From the NCBI RefSeq assembly GCF_047663525.1, contig NC_092617.1:4654501-4718500 (forward strand): 64,000 nt of DNA. Reading direction: 5' to 3'. A program made the translations under genes and the position numbers. The notes under the pieces are model-generated. The model was not told the DNA's origin and ran no database searches. It worked only from the letters and a program-made list of their open reading frames with translations. The stretch is from Anas platyrhynchos (taxonomy: Eukaryota > Chordata > Aves > Anseriformes > Anatidae). This document shows positions 10,096-20,688 of this stretch, one piece after another (within the stretch, counting starts at the first letter, position 1; each line of letters starts with the position of its first letter).

Positions 10096-11040
10096 CCTGA
10101 AGTAGTCTCTTGCAAGGATGCACAGAGTCTCTGGGGCAGTGCCAATGGGTTGTTTTTCCCGCTTCTTCCCATTTAGACACACTTCAGCCCTGAAGGATGA
10201 CTTTAGGCAAAAGACAATATCTCTGACATGACAAGCAGAGGTGCTGCTCGGCAGAGTGAGGGGGCTGTGGTGCCCAGGGCATGGGGGCACTCTGCAGGGC
10301 TGTGCTGGGCAGGCTGGGAGGCACACCCAGCTCATGGGGTCACTGCCATTGCCACAGGGCTGCAAGGAATCACTCGCCAGGCTCCTTTGCTGGGGCTGCT
10401 GCATGCCCTGGGTCTGCAGAGGTCTCCTCTGCCTGCTTACAGCAGATTGAGCACTTGAGCTCTGGTCAGTCCACCTTGGAGGAGATCCCCCCTTAGGATG
10501 GAAGTGCTGCAGTGGAGGCCAGCTGTGCCACTGCCGTGCCCACTGCCTGTCCCTGCCTGCAGTCCCAGCACAGCCCCACAGTAGCACTGGCACCAAGTGA
10601 GAGGAACAGCCGGGCCTGACCCCACCAGCAGGGCTCAGCAGGACAGGGCAGCATTGGCAAGAGAGCAGCTCTGCATGCCCCAAGCACTGGTGCTCCCTGG
10701 CTGTGCTGCTGGGATGGGACTCTTTTCCTCTGCAGCCCTGCACATGGGCACTGCCCCTGCAGAGCCAGACCAGGTATCAGAGGAAGGACATCAGACAAAG
10801 AAGGCAGTGCATGCTCCTTCGGTTTGTTTACATTCACACAGAGCGTGGCTCCACATGCACAGTGTCTATGAGCTATGTTTGAAAGGTACAAACTGAAATG
10901 GAAAGGTGAAGAACAATATCATTTTAATGGGCAATATTAGCTGAATTAATATCTGTAATAAGAATATGCACAGCCACAAACAAAACAAAACAAAACAAAA
11001 CAAAACAAAAGTATATTGGGTATTCCTCCACTTATTGGCA
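10096..11040. other. Intergenic, GC-rich, no gene recognised
   Basis: GC-rich from 10240 to 10760, with open frames on both strands. The part around 10420-10480 recurs inverted at about 36420-36480 (shared words CAGCAGATTGAGCACTTGAG and its complement), so it is a local duplication. No protein family is recognised. Confidence 0.45.
10980..11010. repeat. (AAAAC)n microsatellite
   Basis: Six tandem CAAAA units. Read on the other strand this gives the spurious FVLFCFVLFC peptide. Confidence 0.9.
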
Positions 11041-11340
11041 TTACAAGTCATGTGCAGAAGCAGATAGGGAATTTCTTGCATCCAAAACACATCTAGTTAT
11101 CAATTTCCACAAGGCATGCTTGAGCTCCTGGCTCCTCATGCTACAGATCAGGGTGTTCACTGCTGAAGGCAGCACCGAGTACACAACTGCCACCAGGGGT
11201 CCAGGGATGGCGAGGAGATGGAGGGAGGCTTCAGGTAGGCAACCATGACAAGGCTGAGAAAGAGGGACACCATGGCCAGGTGCGGGAGGCATGCAGAAAG
11301 GGCTTTGTGCCAGCCCTGCCGTAGAGACAACAGGACTGTC
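11041..11340 (-). pseudogene. Olfactory receptor fragment, TM6 to C-terminus, frameshifted
   Basis: On the minus strand the frame begins GWHKALSACLPHLAMVSLF and runs through YLKPPSISSPSLD. A frame change then leads into VVYSVLPSAVNTLICSMRS and KHALWKLI. These are the third cytoplasmic loop to TM7 of an OR14-type receptor. Beyond the pseudogene's 5' edge at 11340 the sequence jumps directly into a receptor 3' module. The N-terminal two thirds are missing. The ICSMRS motif is also degraded from IYSMRN. Confidence 0.9.
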
Positions 11341-11560
11341 ACCTAGATACACAAGGTCAAATCCAAATACACTGCTCCTACCTGTGGCAGCTGGGCTCTT
11401 GGCCCTGAGCCCCTCCTGGATGCTGGGACTGCTTCCCCAGCTCCAGAAGAGAAGGGAAGAGGAGGATACTGAGACCAGTGAATTTCCGCTGAGTTCTTTA
11501 TTGTCTTTAACTACCAAGGAAGCCTGGTTCTGTATGTACATTAGATTATATAGTCAAAGC
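11341..11560 (-). other. Receptor 3' module fragment
   Basis: It matches the later part of the 3' flank of OR-D and OR-E (GCAGCTGGGCTCTTGGCC, then an AATAAA on the minus strand near 11490). It lies between two receptor fragments, so it is probably the 3' flank of the fragment at 11813-12035. Confidence 0.65.
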
Positions 11561-11812
11561 TAACACAAAAAGTAATATTCAGAATGTTAAGAATTCGATT
11601 ATTAAAACCAAAATAAAATATTGTTCAAATATTAACAGAGAAAAATATTTTTTAAAATGCTGTATCATTTTCTGAAATACACTTTGATATCTGTTAGGAC
11701 TAGTATTATTGATTATGTTATGATAACACTAGTAGCCATAAAAATCATATATAATATGAATCACAATATGAATGATAATATTTTATTATTAAGTATATAT
11801 CTTTGGAATACA
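11561..11812. other. AT-rich spacer
   Basis: Very AT-rich sequence, like the region just 3' of OR-B, OR-C and OR-E. No coding signal. Confidence 0.5.
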
Positions 11813-12035
11813 TCACTGATGCTTAAGAAGCATGTATTGAAAAAGTTTCCTCACTGCATGCTTGAGCTCCTGGTTCCTCATGCTGTAGATGAGGGGGTTC
11901 ACTGCTGGAGGTACCACCAAGTACAGAAATGACACCACCAAGTCCAGGGATGGGGAAGAGATTGAGGGGGGCTTCAGGCAGGCAAACAGGACAGTGCTGA
12001 CAAACACAGAGACCACGGCCAGGTGAGGGAGGCAC
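11813..12035 (-). pseudogene. Olfactory receptor C-terminal fragment cut by CR1
   Basis: The frame reads LPHLAVVSVFVSTVLFACLK, PPSISSPSLDLVVSFLY, then NPLIYSMRNQELKHAVRKLF and the tail YMLLKHQ. This is TM6, TM7 and an intact C-tail. Upstream, at 12036, it changes abruptly to CR1 sequence, so the receptor was severed there. The remaining part has no frameshift, which suggests recent loss. Its tail shows the reading frame from which OR-E has shifted. Confidence 0.92.
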
Positions 12036-12850
12036 CACTCTCTGGGTATGACCTTCAATCCAACCCCTTATGCACTGAATGGTTCACCCATCAAATGCAT
12101 CTCTCTCCAATCTGGAAACCAGGATGTCATGTGGGACTGTGTCAAAGGTCTTACAGAAGTCCAAGTAGATAACATCAGTCAGTCTTCCCTTGTCAGGCAC
12201 AATTTAATCTTTGGTGAAGCCATGCTGCCTGAGATCACCTCTTTGTCTTGCATGTGCCTTGACACTGACTCCAGGAGGACCTTTTCCATGATCTTGCCAG
12301 GCACAGGGGTGAGGCTCACCATTTGGTAGTTCCCTGAGTCCTCCTTTCTACATTTTTTAAAACAGGGCTGATATTTCCCTTGTTCCAGTTAGCAGGGACT
12401 TCACCTGACTGCCAGGACTTTTCAAATACGATGGAGAGAGGCTTGGCAACTACATCAGCCAATTCCTTCAGTACCCTGGGATGCATGTCATCAGGCCCCA
12501 TAGACTTGTACTTGTTGAGTTTCATCAGATGGTCTCAAATCTGCTCTTCACTGACAGTGGGTGGGACTTTGTGCCCTAGCCTCCATCTATGGGTTCAGGG
12601 AAATGAAAGACTTGGGGAGCCTGATTGGCAGTGAAGAACAAGGCAAAGACGTTGCTGAGTCCCTCACCTTTCCCATGTCTGTCATTACCAATCCATCCTT
12701 CTGTTTCATCAGAGGGGGTACATTCTCCTTGGCCTTTATTTTCTGAGCCATGTATCTATAGAATCTCTTCCTGTTATTCTGTGCATCATTTGCCAAGCAC
12801 ACTTCCATCTATTCCTTGGCTTTCCTTATCCCATCCTTGGACAACCAAAA
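12036..12850 (-). mobile_element. CR1 LINE fragment, older subfamily
   Basis: On the minus strand: a linker peptide with NNRKRFYRYMAQK and PPLMKQKDGLVMTDMGK, then [20 protein letters not shown], then KGNISPVLK. After 12300 comes decayed palm sequence that ends in the receptor fragment at 12035. Frameshifts separate the pieces. The linker portion matches the CR1 fragment at 26890-27250 in inverted orientation, as part of a duplicated block. Confidence 0.85.
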
Positions 12851-13625
12851 ATGAAGCATGCATGAGGGCCTGGGAAAAGTAACACTGGATCCACAGAAGC
12901 CATTTGGGAAACAAAACTTGTAGGTATGAAGCGTAATTTTGTGGAGGTCAGAGTTGATGGACACATTGTACAGGATGCTCTTTAAGACCTTTTTGTCCTT
13001 TTCCCTCCTGACTACAACGCCACTTCCTTCCCAGGAAGGGAGTAGCTAACAAAGAATAGATACTCTAAATAAAGACAGATACTCTACAATCATGAATGTC
13101 ATCAGAAAGCTGATCCCAGTAAGATATGGGGAGTTCAGGAGCAGCCTGGACAAAGGAGATGTGAGATTTTGGGGTGGCAAGAGGAGCATGGCCAGCAGAA
13201 TTTAATGATTTTGTAGCAGTAAGATGTAACTGCTCTAGTAACATTGACTTAAAACAGTCATGTATTGTCCTTATCTTATTTTAAGCAGTAATTTTAATCC
13301 CTGAACCTAAATGCAACTACAACACTCTGACAGGAAACCATTCCTCTAATGCTTGAACTCAAGATATAACTTCAAAAAAGTCATCGCATAGCCCTTTTCC
13401 TTCCCTTTACTCACTTGCTGACCCTAATCCCTTCTCTTAACACTAGCATTAAAACATTCTCTTTAACCCTAGACTTCTTGGGAGACCTAAAAACACCCTA
13501 AAGCAGAGAGCTTGCCCATACCTTAATCACAGAAGAACACAAAACCTTACAATTAAAACTCTTTTTATTCTGTAACCCACAATGGTGAGCCCTAGTGCCT
13601 AAAGGACTAGAGAGGTCAGCCCTAC
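12851..13625. repeat. Duplicated spacer block with TTAGGG-like words
   Basis: It matches 26170-26890 in inverted orientation and 37240-37830 in the same orientation. A related copy lies at 43200-43760. Scattered TAACCCTA and ACCCTAA-like words occur at 13420-13500. No gene is recognised. Confidence 0.6.
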
Positions 13626-14175
13626 CTCAGGATCTCCTTCCCCAGCAGGAGGAATGTGACTGTGGCAGGGACTGTGAGGTCACTTCTGTCTCTGCGGTTC
13701 ATAGGGCAGCAGCAGGAACGTGTCATGGAAAGGGACTATGAGGTCACTTCTGTCTGTAGGTGGCAGGTCAGCCTTGGCTTCTCCCTGGGAGCTGCACTTT
13801 TGGGCTGACATCTGGCAGAGCCCTGCTAGGCCAGCAGAAGGCACCTGCTTGGCATGCTGACTGGGGGATCCCCTCTGCTGCAGACCCAGGAGGACCCAGA
13901 CAGACAGAAGGCCCCCAGATGGGTTGTCCTGTCCCTTCTGCTTGAGTCCATGACTGGGCAGCAGTAGGCACAAGGCTTGGCTGTGTCTAGCCAAGATGCT
14001 TCAAAGCCAGCAGCAGGCCCATGGCGTGGAAGGTGCTGCTGAGGTGACTTCTGTCTCTTTGGCTGAGAGGCCGCAAGAAGGCTGATGGGTTGGGATGCCT
14101 ACTTCACAAGTGGTTTCCGCCCTAATGGAGTTTTCTTTGTTAGTAGGAAAGAGCAGGAGAAACAAAATGCCACAA
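13626..14175 (-). repeat. Repeat A copy
   Basis: GC-rich dispersed repeat of about 550 bases. Landmarks read forward are GTGAGGTCACTTCTGTCTCT, GGGCTGACATCTGGCAG, GGCCAGCAGAAGGCACCTGC, GGGTTGTCCTGTCCCTTCTG and TGGGATGCCTACTTC. Other copies lie at 24850-25570, 25700-26170, 37850-38105, 42570-43180, 51605-52130, 59840-60490 and 63760-64000. Confidence 0.85.
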
Positions 14176-15060
14176 AGTGGACCTTGGAAGTTTCACATTG
14201 ACCACAAGGAGGAAGAAATGGCCCTCAAAGGGTTGAGCCGTGGTGCCAGAGGACACCCTCTGATCAGACCCTGGCTTTGTGTTTCAAGGAACAGCTGGTG
14301 AGGGGTTGACGAGACATGGGTGAAAGCAAGGGATGAGAGCAAGGTTGTGAACAGAGATGGGTGTTTGCAGACTTCAAGGAAATTGGTCTAACTGTGGGAC
14401 AGCAAAGGAAAGCCTGCAGACAACAAGGCAGAGGGTGCTGTTAAGAAGGGTAGGCCCAAACTACCCTGGGGTTTTTGTCCCCTTGGCTAGAGCTTATGAG
14501 GAGATACGATATATTCATTGTGATGAGGGCTCATGGATTCCTTTCAACCCTGTGCAGCAACTTGGGTGTGTCATACCACTGTTCTTCTCATGGCATCACA
14601 CTGCCCACCACGTCCCCCAGAACCCAGGAAGAGCCCTGAGCCAGATGTGGGGGTGCAGAATCTCCCCTCCCAGTGGCTGGGGTCAGGCCTTGGCTCTTCT
14701 GCTTCAACAAAACCAAAAAAACAATTTTCTCAGCACAGCGCTTTGCCCGTCTGTAATCATGGCTTCCAATTTTCCAGTTCCTGCCTTCATACATCCCTGG
14801 AGAGGTTATGTTAGTAATAGCCCTCACTGGGACCCATTAATACTTCATGTCACTTCAACTTTTGTGGCTCCTGACTTGACTTGCTCAAGCGGTTACATCA
14901 TTCCCCTCTCAGTACCTGAGCTTCATAGATTCAACACCAAAATACACCATGGACCTCATAAAAATGAAGAAGTTCCTAACATTTCTACCACAGTTTTCTT
15001 AAAGACTTCAAGATTTGTTCAGCTAATTGCAGAGCTTGCATGATGTAGTTAAGGAAAAAG
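14176..15060 (+). repeat. Repeat B, with a 228-codon ORF at 14357-15043
   Basis: This block follows repeat A and recurs beside other repeat A copies: 52190-52960 (same orientation), 38105-38480 (partial) and 43820-44360 (inverted). The open frame 14357-15043 includes VIMASNF, VSNSPHW and PLILHVTS. The copy at 52383-52898 is open in the corresponding frame with similar words (VSKSPQWGSLILQVTS). I recognise no domain and see no signal peptide or membrane segment. It may simply be a stop-poor repeat. Coding status is undecided and probably negative. Confidence 0.45.
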
Positions 15061-15309
15061 ATTTCAAAAAGCACCTAATCAAAAACTTCTTGTTTCAAAG
15101 TCTGAATTTTGCTGCATTTCAGTTTTGAGCATCATTCTCCTATTGCTCTTCATCCTGGCTGACTTCTTTGGAGACCTCCATCAGGAAGAAAAGCAGAGTC
15201 TGGAGGTCTGACAGCTCCACTGCCAGCAGTGGTCTTTGTCCCTGTAACTGCAGCCCAGTCCAGCACATGAAACCCTTTCTAAGACAAGTCAGGTGTTGTT
15301 TGGGAACAA
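15061..15309. other. Intergenic, no gene recognised
   Basis: Mixed-composition sequence between repeat B and a microsatellite. A similar stretch follows the copy at 52960-53160. Confidence 0.4.
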
Positions 15310-15390
15310 AATAAATATTTAAATTAAATTAAATTAAATTAAATTAAATTAAAATATTAAAATAAAATATTAAAATAAAATAATAAAATT
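15310..15390. repeat. (AAATT)n / (AAAAT)n microsatellite
   Basis: Tandem AAATT units grading into AAAATATT and AAAATAA units. Confidence 0.9.
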
Positions 15391-15674
15391 GAAATAACCG
15401 TTGGAATCTGAGAAATTCAGCTTAAATCTTAGTAGAAGCCTGGACATCCATAGTGTCTCTTGGGTTTTCTGTGGAAAACTCAGGGTGAAAAATAAAGAAA
15501 ATATATCTTCAAGTGGTTGTAGCTGTACCCATGAGCTTGGCCTCTTTTGGGAAATCATCTCCTTCGAGCCACAGAAACCTAAACTGAGTAATGTGAAAAG
15601 ACGTGTCCAGTCAATAGAGTAGGGCAAAGTCATGCTTCCTTTGCTATAGATGCAGAAGGCAAAAAGAATTGCAT

Positions 15675-15730
15675 TGTGCTTTATACCTACTAGGAGGAAA
15701 ATTAACTCTGTCCTAACTGAAACCAGGACA
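15675..15730 (-). mobile_element. LTR 5' end fragment (ERVL-like)
   Basis: Read on the minus strand it begins TGTCCTGGTTTCAG and continues for about 50 bases of the LTR seen at 517-1071. It then diverges. It directly abuts a CR1 fragment at 15731. Confidence 0.7.
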
Positions 15731-16790
15731 AGGGTGCACTCTATTCCATCATCCAGGTCATTGACAAATAAGTTGAACAGGACTGGACTCAGTGTATATC
15801 CCCGGGGGACACTGCTGGCTACAAGCCTCCAACTAGTCTCTGTTCCACTAAGCACGACCCTCTGAACTCTGCCATCCAGCCAGCTCACCACCCACCTCAC
15901 CGGCCACTCCTCCATCTCACACTTCCTGAGCTAGCTTATGAGGATGTTATGGGAGACAGTGCTGAAAGCCTTGCTGAAGTCAAAGTAGACATCTGCTGCT
16001 CTCCCCTCACCCACTCAGCTAGTCATTCCATCATAGAAGCCTATCAAGTTGGTGAAGCATGGTTTTCCTTGGTGAACCCGTACTGACTACTCCTGATCAC
16101 CTTTTTCTCTTCCACATGCTGGAGACGACCTCCAGGATGAGCTGTTCCATTGCCTTTCCAGGGACAGAGGTGAGGCTGACCGGCCTGTAGTTGCCTGGGA
16201 CCTCCTTCTTGCCCTTGTTGAAGACGGGTATGACATGAGTTTTCTTCCAGTCTTCAGGCAGCTCTCCTGTTCTCCATGACCTTTCAAAAATGATTGGCCA
16301 GCAGTAACATCTGCCATCTCCCTCAGAACTCATGGATGTACCCATTATGACTCATGGATTTGTGGCTGTCAAGTTTGCCTAAGAGATCTCTGACCTGTTC
16401 CTCTTCAACCAATGGAGAGTCCTCGTTTCTCCAGATTTCCTCCCTTGTTCCTAATGCCAGAGATTCCGGAGGGCTGCTCTTAGCAGTGAAGACAGAAGCG
16501 AAGAAGGCATTCAGTAATTCTGCCTTCTCTGTATCCTTTGTCACGAGGGCACCCACCTCATTAAGCAGTGGGTTCACATTTTCCTTCCTCTTCCTTCTGC
16601 TCTTGATATATTTGAAAAAGATCTTTTCTCGGACAATGTCTCTATATTGGCTTGTCCCTTTTTTCCACTTTATGTGTACTTCCTACTTCCATTTAAGTCA
16701 CTCATGGATCTCCTTGATTATTCAAGCAGGTCTCCTGCCCCCTTTGACATTTTGCTCACGGGAATACATAGCTCTTGAGCTTGGAGGACT
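15731..16790 (-). mobile_element. CR1 LINE fragment (linker to RT palm)
   Basis: On the minus strand: linker peptide (NPLLNEVGALVTKDTEKAEL), FFASVFTA, SHKSMSHNG, then [40 protein letters not shown], and after frame changes VVSWLDGRVQRVVLSG and VNDLDDGIECT. It is truncated at both ends and has several frame disruptions. It is the same subfamily as 1258-1555. Confidence 0.88.
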
Positions 16791-17080
16791 TGCAGGTCAG
16801 TGCACTATTGCTGCCGGTGCACCGTTGTGGCAGCCATCAGCACCTGCTTTTCGCCTCTCAGCAACCCCACAACAGAAGGGTCCTGTGTGAGACCAGGCAA
16901 GGTAGACAACTATTTGGCGTTCTCTGTATTCACGGCAGTTATGCCAACAGCCCTCTGGTACCCTTTTGTTTAGTTGTTTGCCCTTGGAATAAGCCAGAAA
17001 CACAGTCTGAAGGCATGTCATTAGGGTTACCCAATGATGTTCACATTACTCAAGAGTTATCATGACTGGCCCGAAAGAAA
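16791..17080 (-). mobile_element. Possible ERVL-like pol fragment
   Basis: It shares CCCCACAACAGAA and AGGCAAGGTAGACAAC with the ERVL-like pol fragment at 9930-10090 and is in the same orientation. There is no intact frame. The assignment rests on that similarity only. Confidence 0.4.
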
Positions 17081-17717
17081 GAAGGGGAAGGTGCCATGCA
17101 TTGTTCCCTCCACAAAGTGGATTCATGAGTGTCATACCAGTAGCACCTCAAATAATATTTATTGGTGCAGATTTAGGGAAAGCATCACAAGCCCATATTT
17201 GCTTTCCTAGTGGTAACTTAGCAGTTTCTTGCAACCTGTAGTTGCTTTACAGGGAAGAATTTGTAGCAATTTGTAATACAGACATTCATGAAAACAGAGC
17301 CATCAGGTGTCCGCGTCCTTGTGAACTATGGAATCTTACCAATATACTGCTGTGATCCATGGGCGAGCTGACCCTCCCAGGTCCTGACCATTGATACTTT
17401 GATGCCCTTGGAGAGGTCCTCAGAGCTGCAGGAGCAACCACGGACCTGGGGCTTGGTGACAGCCCTTTGCTGCAGAGAACAGACCCAATGACAAGGGCTG
17501 GACCCTTCAGATTCCCCAGTGCCATGAAACTGGCTTTTTTTCTGCTCAGGTCTGCTGCCCCCTCGCACACAGCCAGGCCTGTGGCTCATCTCCATGTAGA
17601 GGATGAGGAGTCAAAGCTCTGCTGGTGCCCAGCTAAGAAAGAAATACTCCACCTATGGAAGGGCAGGGCTGGCAGGGAAGTGGCACAGGACAGGCACTCA
17701 CTTCTTTCTCTTATTCC
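17081..17717. other. Intergenic, no gene recognised
   Basis: Single-copy within the window as far as I can see. Open frames at 17286-17600 on the minus strand and 17467-17717 on the plus strand have no recognisable motif. Confidence 0.4.
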
Positions 17718-17899
17718 CCACCCAGGGAGCCTTGAGACCACGGGTCAGTGTCTGTACTGCCCACAGGTGTCTGCAGTCTTGTATCCTCAAGATCCATCTT
17801 CTGTATGTAACATTTTTCCTTTTTTTACTTTTTTTCCTCGCAGTGTGGGGCCAGCATTGGTTGACCTGGTACCTGGCAGTGAAAGGCTGTGTCTCACAC

Positions 17900-20109
17900 T
17901 GTTGTGGTTTAACCCAGCCGGCAGCTAAACACCACACAGCCTTTCAGTCACCCTCCAAGCTCCCTCTCTGGGATGGTGGAGAGAAACAGGAAAATGAAGC
18001 CTGTGGTTTGAGACAGAAGCAATTATTAGAACAGAAAAAAAATGATAACAGTACTACTACCAATAATGTGTACAAAACAAGTGATGTGCAATGAAATTGA
18101 TCACTGATTGAAATTGCTGACCGAATGAAATTGCTGACCGATGTCCAGTGGCCATGCCCCTGACCCCAGCTAGACACCCCCATCTATTGTTTAGCATGAT
18201 GTCAGATGGTATGGAATACCCCTTTGGGCAGTTTGGGTCAGCTGTCCTGGGTCACAGAATCACAGAATCACAGAATCTCTAGGTTGGAAGAGACCTCAAG
18301 ATCATCGAGTCCAACCTCTAACCTAACACTAACAGTCCCCACTAAACCATATCCCTAAGCTCTACATCTAAACGTCTTTTGAAGACTTCCAGGGATGGTG
18401 ACTCCACCACCTCCCTGGGCAGCCCGTTCCAGTGCCTAACAACCCTTTCAGTAAAGAAATTCTTCCTAACATCTAACCTAAAACTCCCCTGGCGGAACTT
18501 TAACCCATTCCCCCTCGTCCTGTCACCAGGCACATGGGAGAACAGGCCAACACCCACCTCTCTACAGCCTCCTTTAATGTACTTATACAGAGCAATAAGG
18601 TCACCCCTGAGCCTCCTCTTCTCTAGGCTGAACAAGCCCAGCTCCTTCAGCCGCTCCTCATAGGACTTGCTCTCCAGGCCCCTCACCAGCTTTGTCGCCC
18701 TTCTTTGTACCCACTCAAGCACCTCGATGTCCTTCTTGTAGCGAGGGGCCCAAAACTGAACACAGTACTCGAGGTGCGGCCTCACCAGAGCCCAGTCCAG
18801 GGGGACGATCACCTCCCTAGCCCTGCTGGTCACACTGTTTCTGATACAAGCCAGGATGCCGTTGGCCTTCTTGGCCACCTGAGCACACTGCTGGCTCATA
18901 TTCAGCCGACTGTCCACCATCACTCCCAGGTCCTTCTCTGCCTGGCAGCTCTCCAACCACTCATCTCCCAGCCTGTAGCTCTGCTTGGGGTTATTGCGCC
19001 CCAGGTGCAGGACCCGGCACTTGGCCTTGTTGAACTTCATGCAGTTGACCTCAGCCCATCGGTGCAGCCTATCCAGATCCTCCTGCAGAGCCTTCCTACC
19101 CTCGAGCAGATCGACACACGCACCTAGCTTGGTGTCATCTGCGAACTTACTGAGGGTGCACTCAATGCCCTTGTCCAGATCATTGATGAAGATGTTAAAG
19201 AGGACCGGCCCCAGCACCGAGCCCTGGGGGACGCCACTAGTGACTGGCCTCCAACTGGACTTGGCTCCATTTACCACAACTCTTTGGGCCCGGCTATCCA
19301 GCCAGTTTCTAACCCAACGAAGAGTGCGCAAGTCCAAGCCAAGAGCAGCCAGTTTCTTGAGGAGAATGCTGTGGGAGACGGTGTCAAAAGCCTTGCTGAA
19401 GTCAAGGTAGACCACATCCACAGCCTTTCCCTCGTCCACCCAGCGCGTCACTTTGTCGTAGAAAGAGATCAGGTTCGTCAAGCAGGACCTGTCTTCCATA
19501 AACCCATGCTGACTGGGCCTGATCGCCTGCTTGCCCTGCAAGTGCCGCATGATGACTCCCAAGAGGATCTGCTCCATGAGCTTCCCTGGTACTGAGGTCA
19601 AACTGACCGGCCTGTAGTTCCCCGGGTCTGCCCTCTGGCCCTTCTTGTAGATGGGCGTCATGTTTGCTAGCCGCCAGTCCACTGGGACCTCCCCTGATAG
19701 CCAGGACTGCTGATAAATGATGCATAGGGGCTTGGCCAGCTCCTCTGCCAGTTCCCTCAGTACCCTTGGGTGGATCCCATCCGGCCCCATCGATTTGTGC
19801 ACATCCAAGTGCCGTAGCAGGTCACCAACCAGTTCTTCGTGGATGGTGAGGGCCACATCCTGCTCCCCGTCCCCTTCCACCAGTTCTGGGTACTGGGTCT
19901 GTCCCCTCCCAGCTCCTGCTGCTCCCCCAGCCTGCCCGTTGGCAGGACAGAGCGAGAAGCTGAAAAGTCCTTGGCTTAGTGTAAGCACTGCTCTGCAACA
20001 ATTAAAACATCAGTGTGTTATCAACATTATTCTAATCTTAAATCCCAAACACACCACCCTACCAGTGGCTAGGAGGAAAATTAACTCTATCCTAGCTGAA
20101 ACCAGGACA
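17900..20109 (-). mobile_element. ERVL-like LTR, split by CR1
   Basis: Minus-strand LTR with start TGTCCTGG at 20109 and end CCACAACA at 17900. The two parts are 19893-20109 and 17900-18253. Without the insert it is about 564 bases, close to the 555 of the left-arm copy. Flanking bases on both sides equal those of the left copy. Confidence 0.85.
18254..19892 (-). mobile_element. CR1 LINE, 5'-truncated, open RT frame, with target duplication
   Basis: The 3' end is the avian CR1 octamer tail (CACAGAATCACAGAATCACA on the plus strand). An uninterrupted frame (18342-19988) runs in from the LTR, and its first 32 codons are LTR sequence. CR1 motifs follow: [52 protein letters not shown] (catalytic D at 196), [22 protein letters not shown] (282-288, catalytic DD), then RPHLEYC and the C-terminal [11 protein letters not shown]. 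The 5' side, including the endonuclease, is missing. GACCCAG at 18247-18253 and 19893-19899 (minus sense) forms a 7-base target duplication. The open frame and clean duplication indicate a young insertion. It cannot retrotranspose on its own. Confidence 0.95.
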
Positions 20110-20631
20110 AGTGAGCAGCTCCTTGGGTGTATTCCTGACACCAGCTTTGCAAGAAGCAGAGATGTGGCAGAGATGCCACTGCAGAGACAACTTTCACCAA
20201 GGTACACGAGACCTAAGGGCTTAGTGAAGTACAAGAGCTCAAGAGAACAACTTAGAAGCCAAAAGAGAGCAGCAGTGAAAAGGCCACATCCTGCTGCTGG
20301 CCATGGCTCCAGGGAAGCAGCAGCCCCAACCTGAAGGCGGCAGAAAGGCAGAGCCCAGCGGGCAGTGAGGGGCAGTCTCAAGGTCCACTGGGGCTGCTCC
20401 TCTGTGTGGCAGCAGCTCCAGAGGACATGGGAAGAGATAGCATCTGAGACCAATGAAGTTCTCGTGGATTCTTTATTCTCCTTTTCCACACAGGAAGCCA
20501 AGTTCTGTAGGTACATAAGATGATTGGGTGAAAGTAAATAAATTAAAAAAAAAATAGGATGCCATGAACAGAATTCAACCAAAATCACAATTTTAAGAGA
20601 TAATATTAATAATAATAAAAGAATTGCAACC
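20110..20631 (-). other. OR-B 3' module
   Basis: This is downstream sequence of OR-B with a poly(A) signal AATAAA at 20477-20472, about 210 bases after the stop codon. Related modules lie after OR-C, OR-D and OR-E and at 1-516. Confidence 0.7.
20472..20477 (-). promoter_or_regulatory. Polyadenylation signal for OR-B
   Basis: AATAAA on the minus strand within the OR-B 3' module, followed by GAATCCACGAGAAC. Confidence 0.55.
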
Positions 20632-20688
20632 TACTGTACAAAGAGATTGTTCAGATAACCTGTGTGTCCATTTAATATTATAGGCACA

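Larger units (their letters stand above)
17718..20631 (-). repeat. Right arm of large inverted duplication
   Basis: This is the reverse complement of 1-1257 with a CR1 of 1639 bases inserted in its LTR. Homology begins near 17718 (the GGTCTCAAGGCTCCCTG edge) and runs to about 20631, just 3' of OR-B. Confidence 0.9.

Noticed and set aside
10866-11090. ORF with FVLFCFVLFC
   Set aside because: Produced by an (AAAAC)n microsatellite.
13626-14175. Repeat A as a CRISPR or short tandem array
   Set aside because: Recurring AGGTCA segments are not regularly spaced short repeats with unique spacers. The unit is a dispersed block of about 550 bases in a vertebrate genome.
18342-19988. 548-codon ORF as a host gene
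   Set aside because: It is CR1 reverse transcriptase read through from an LTR. Codons 1-32 are LTR sequence.
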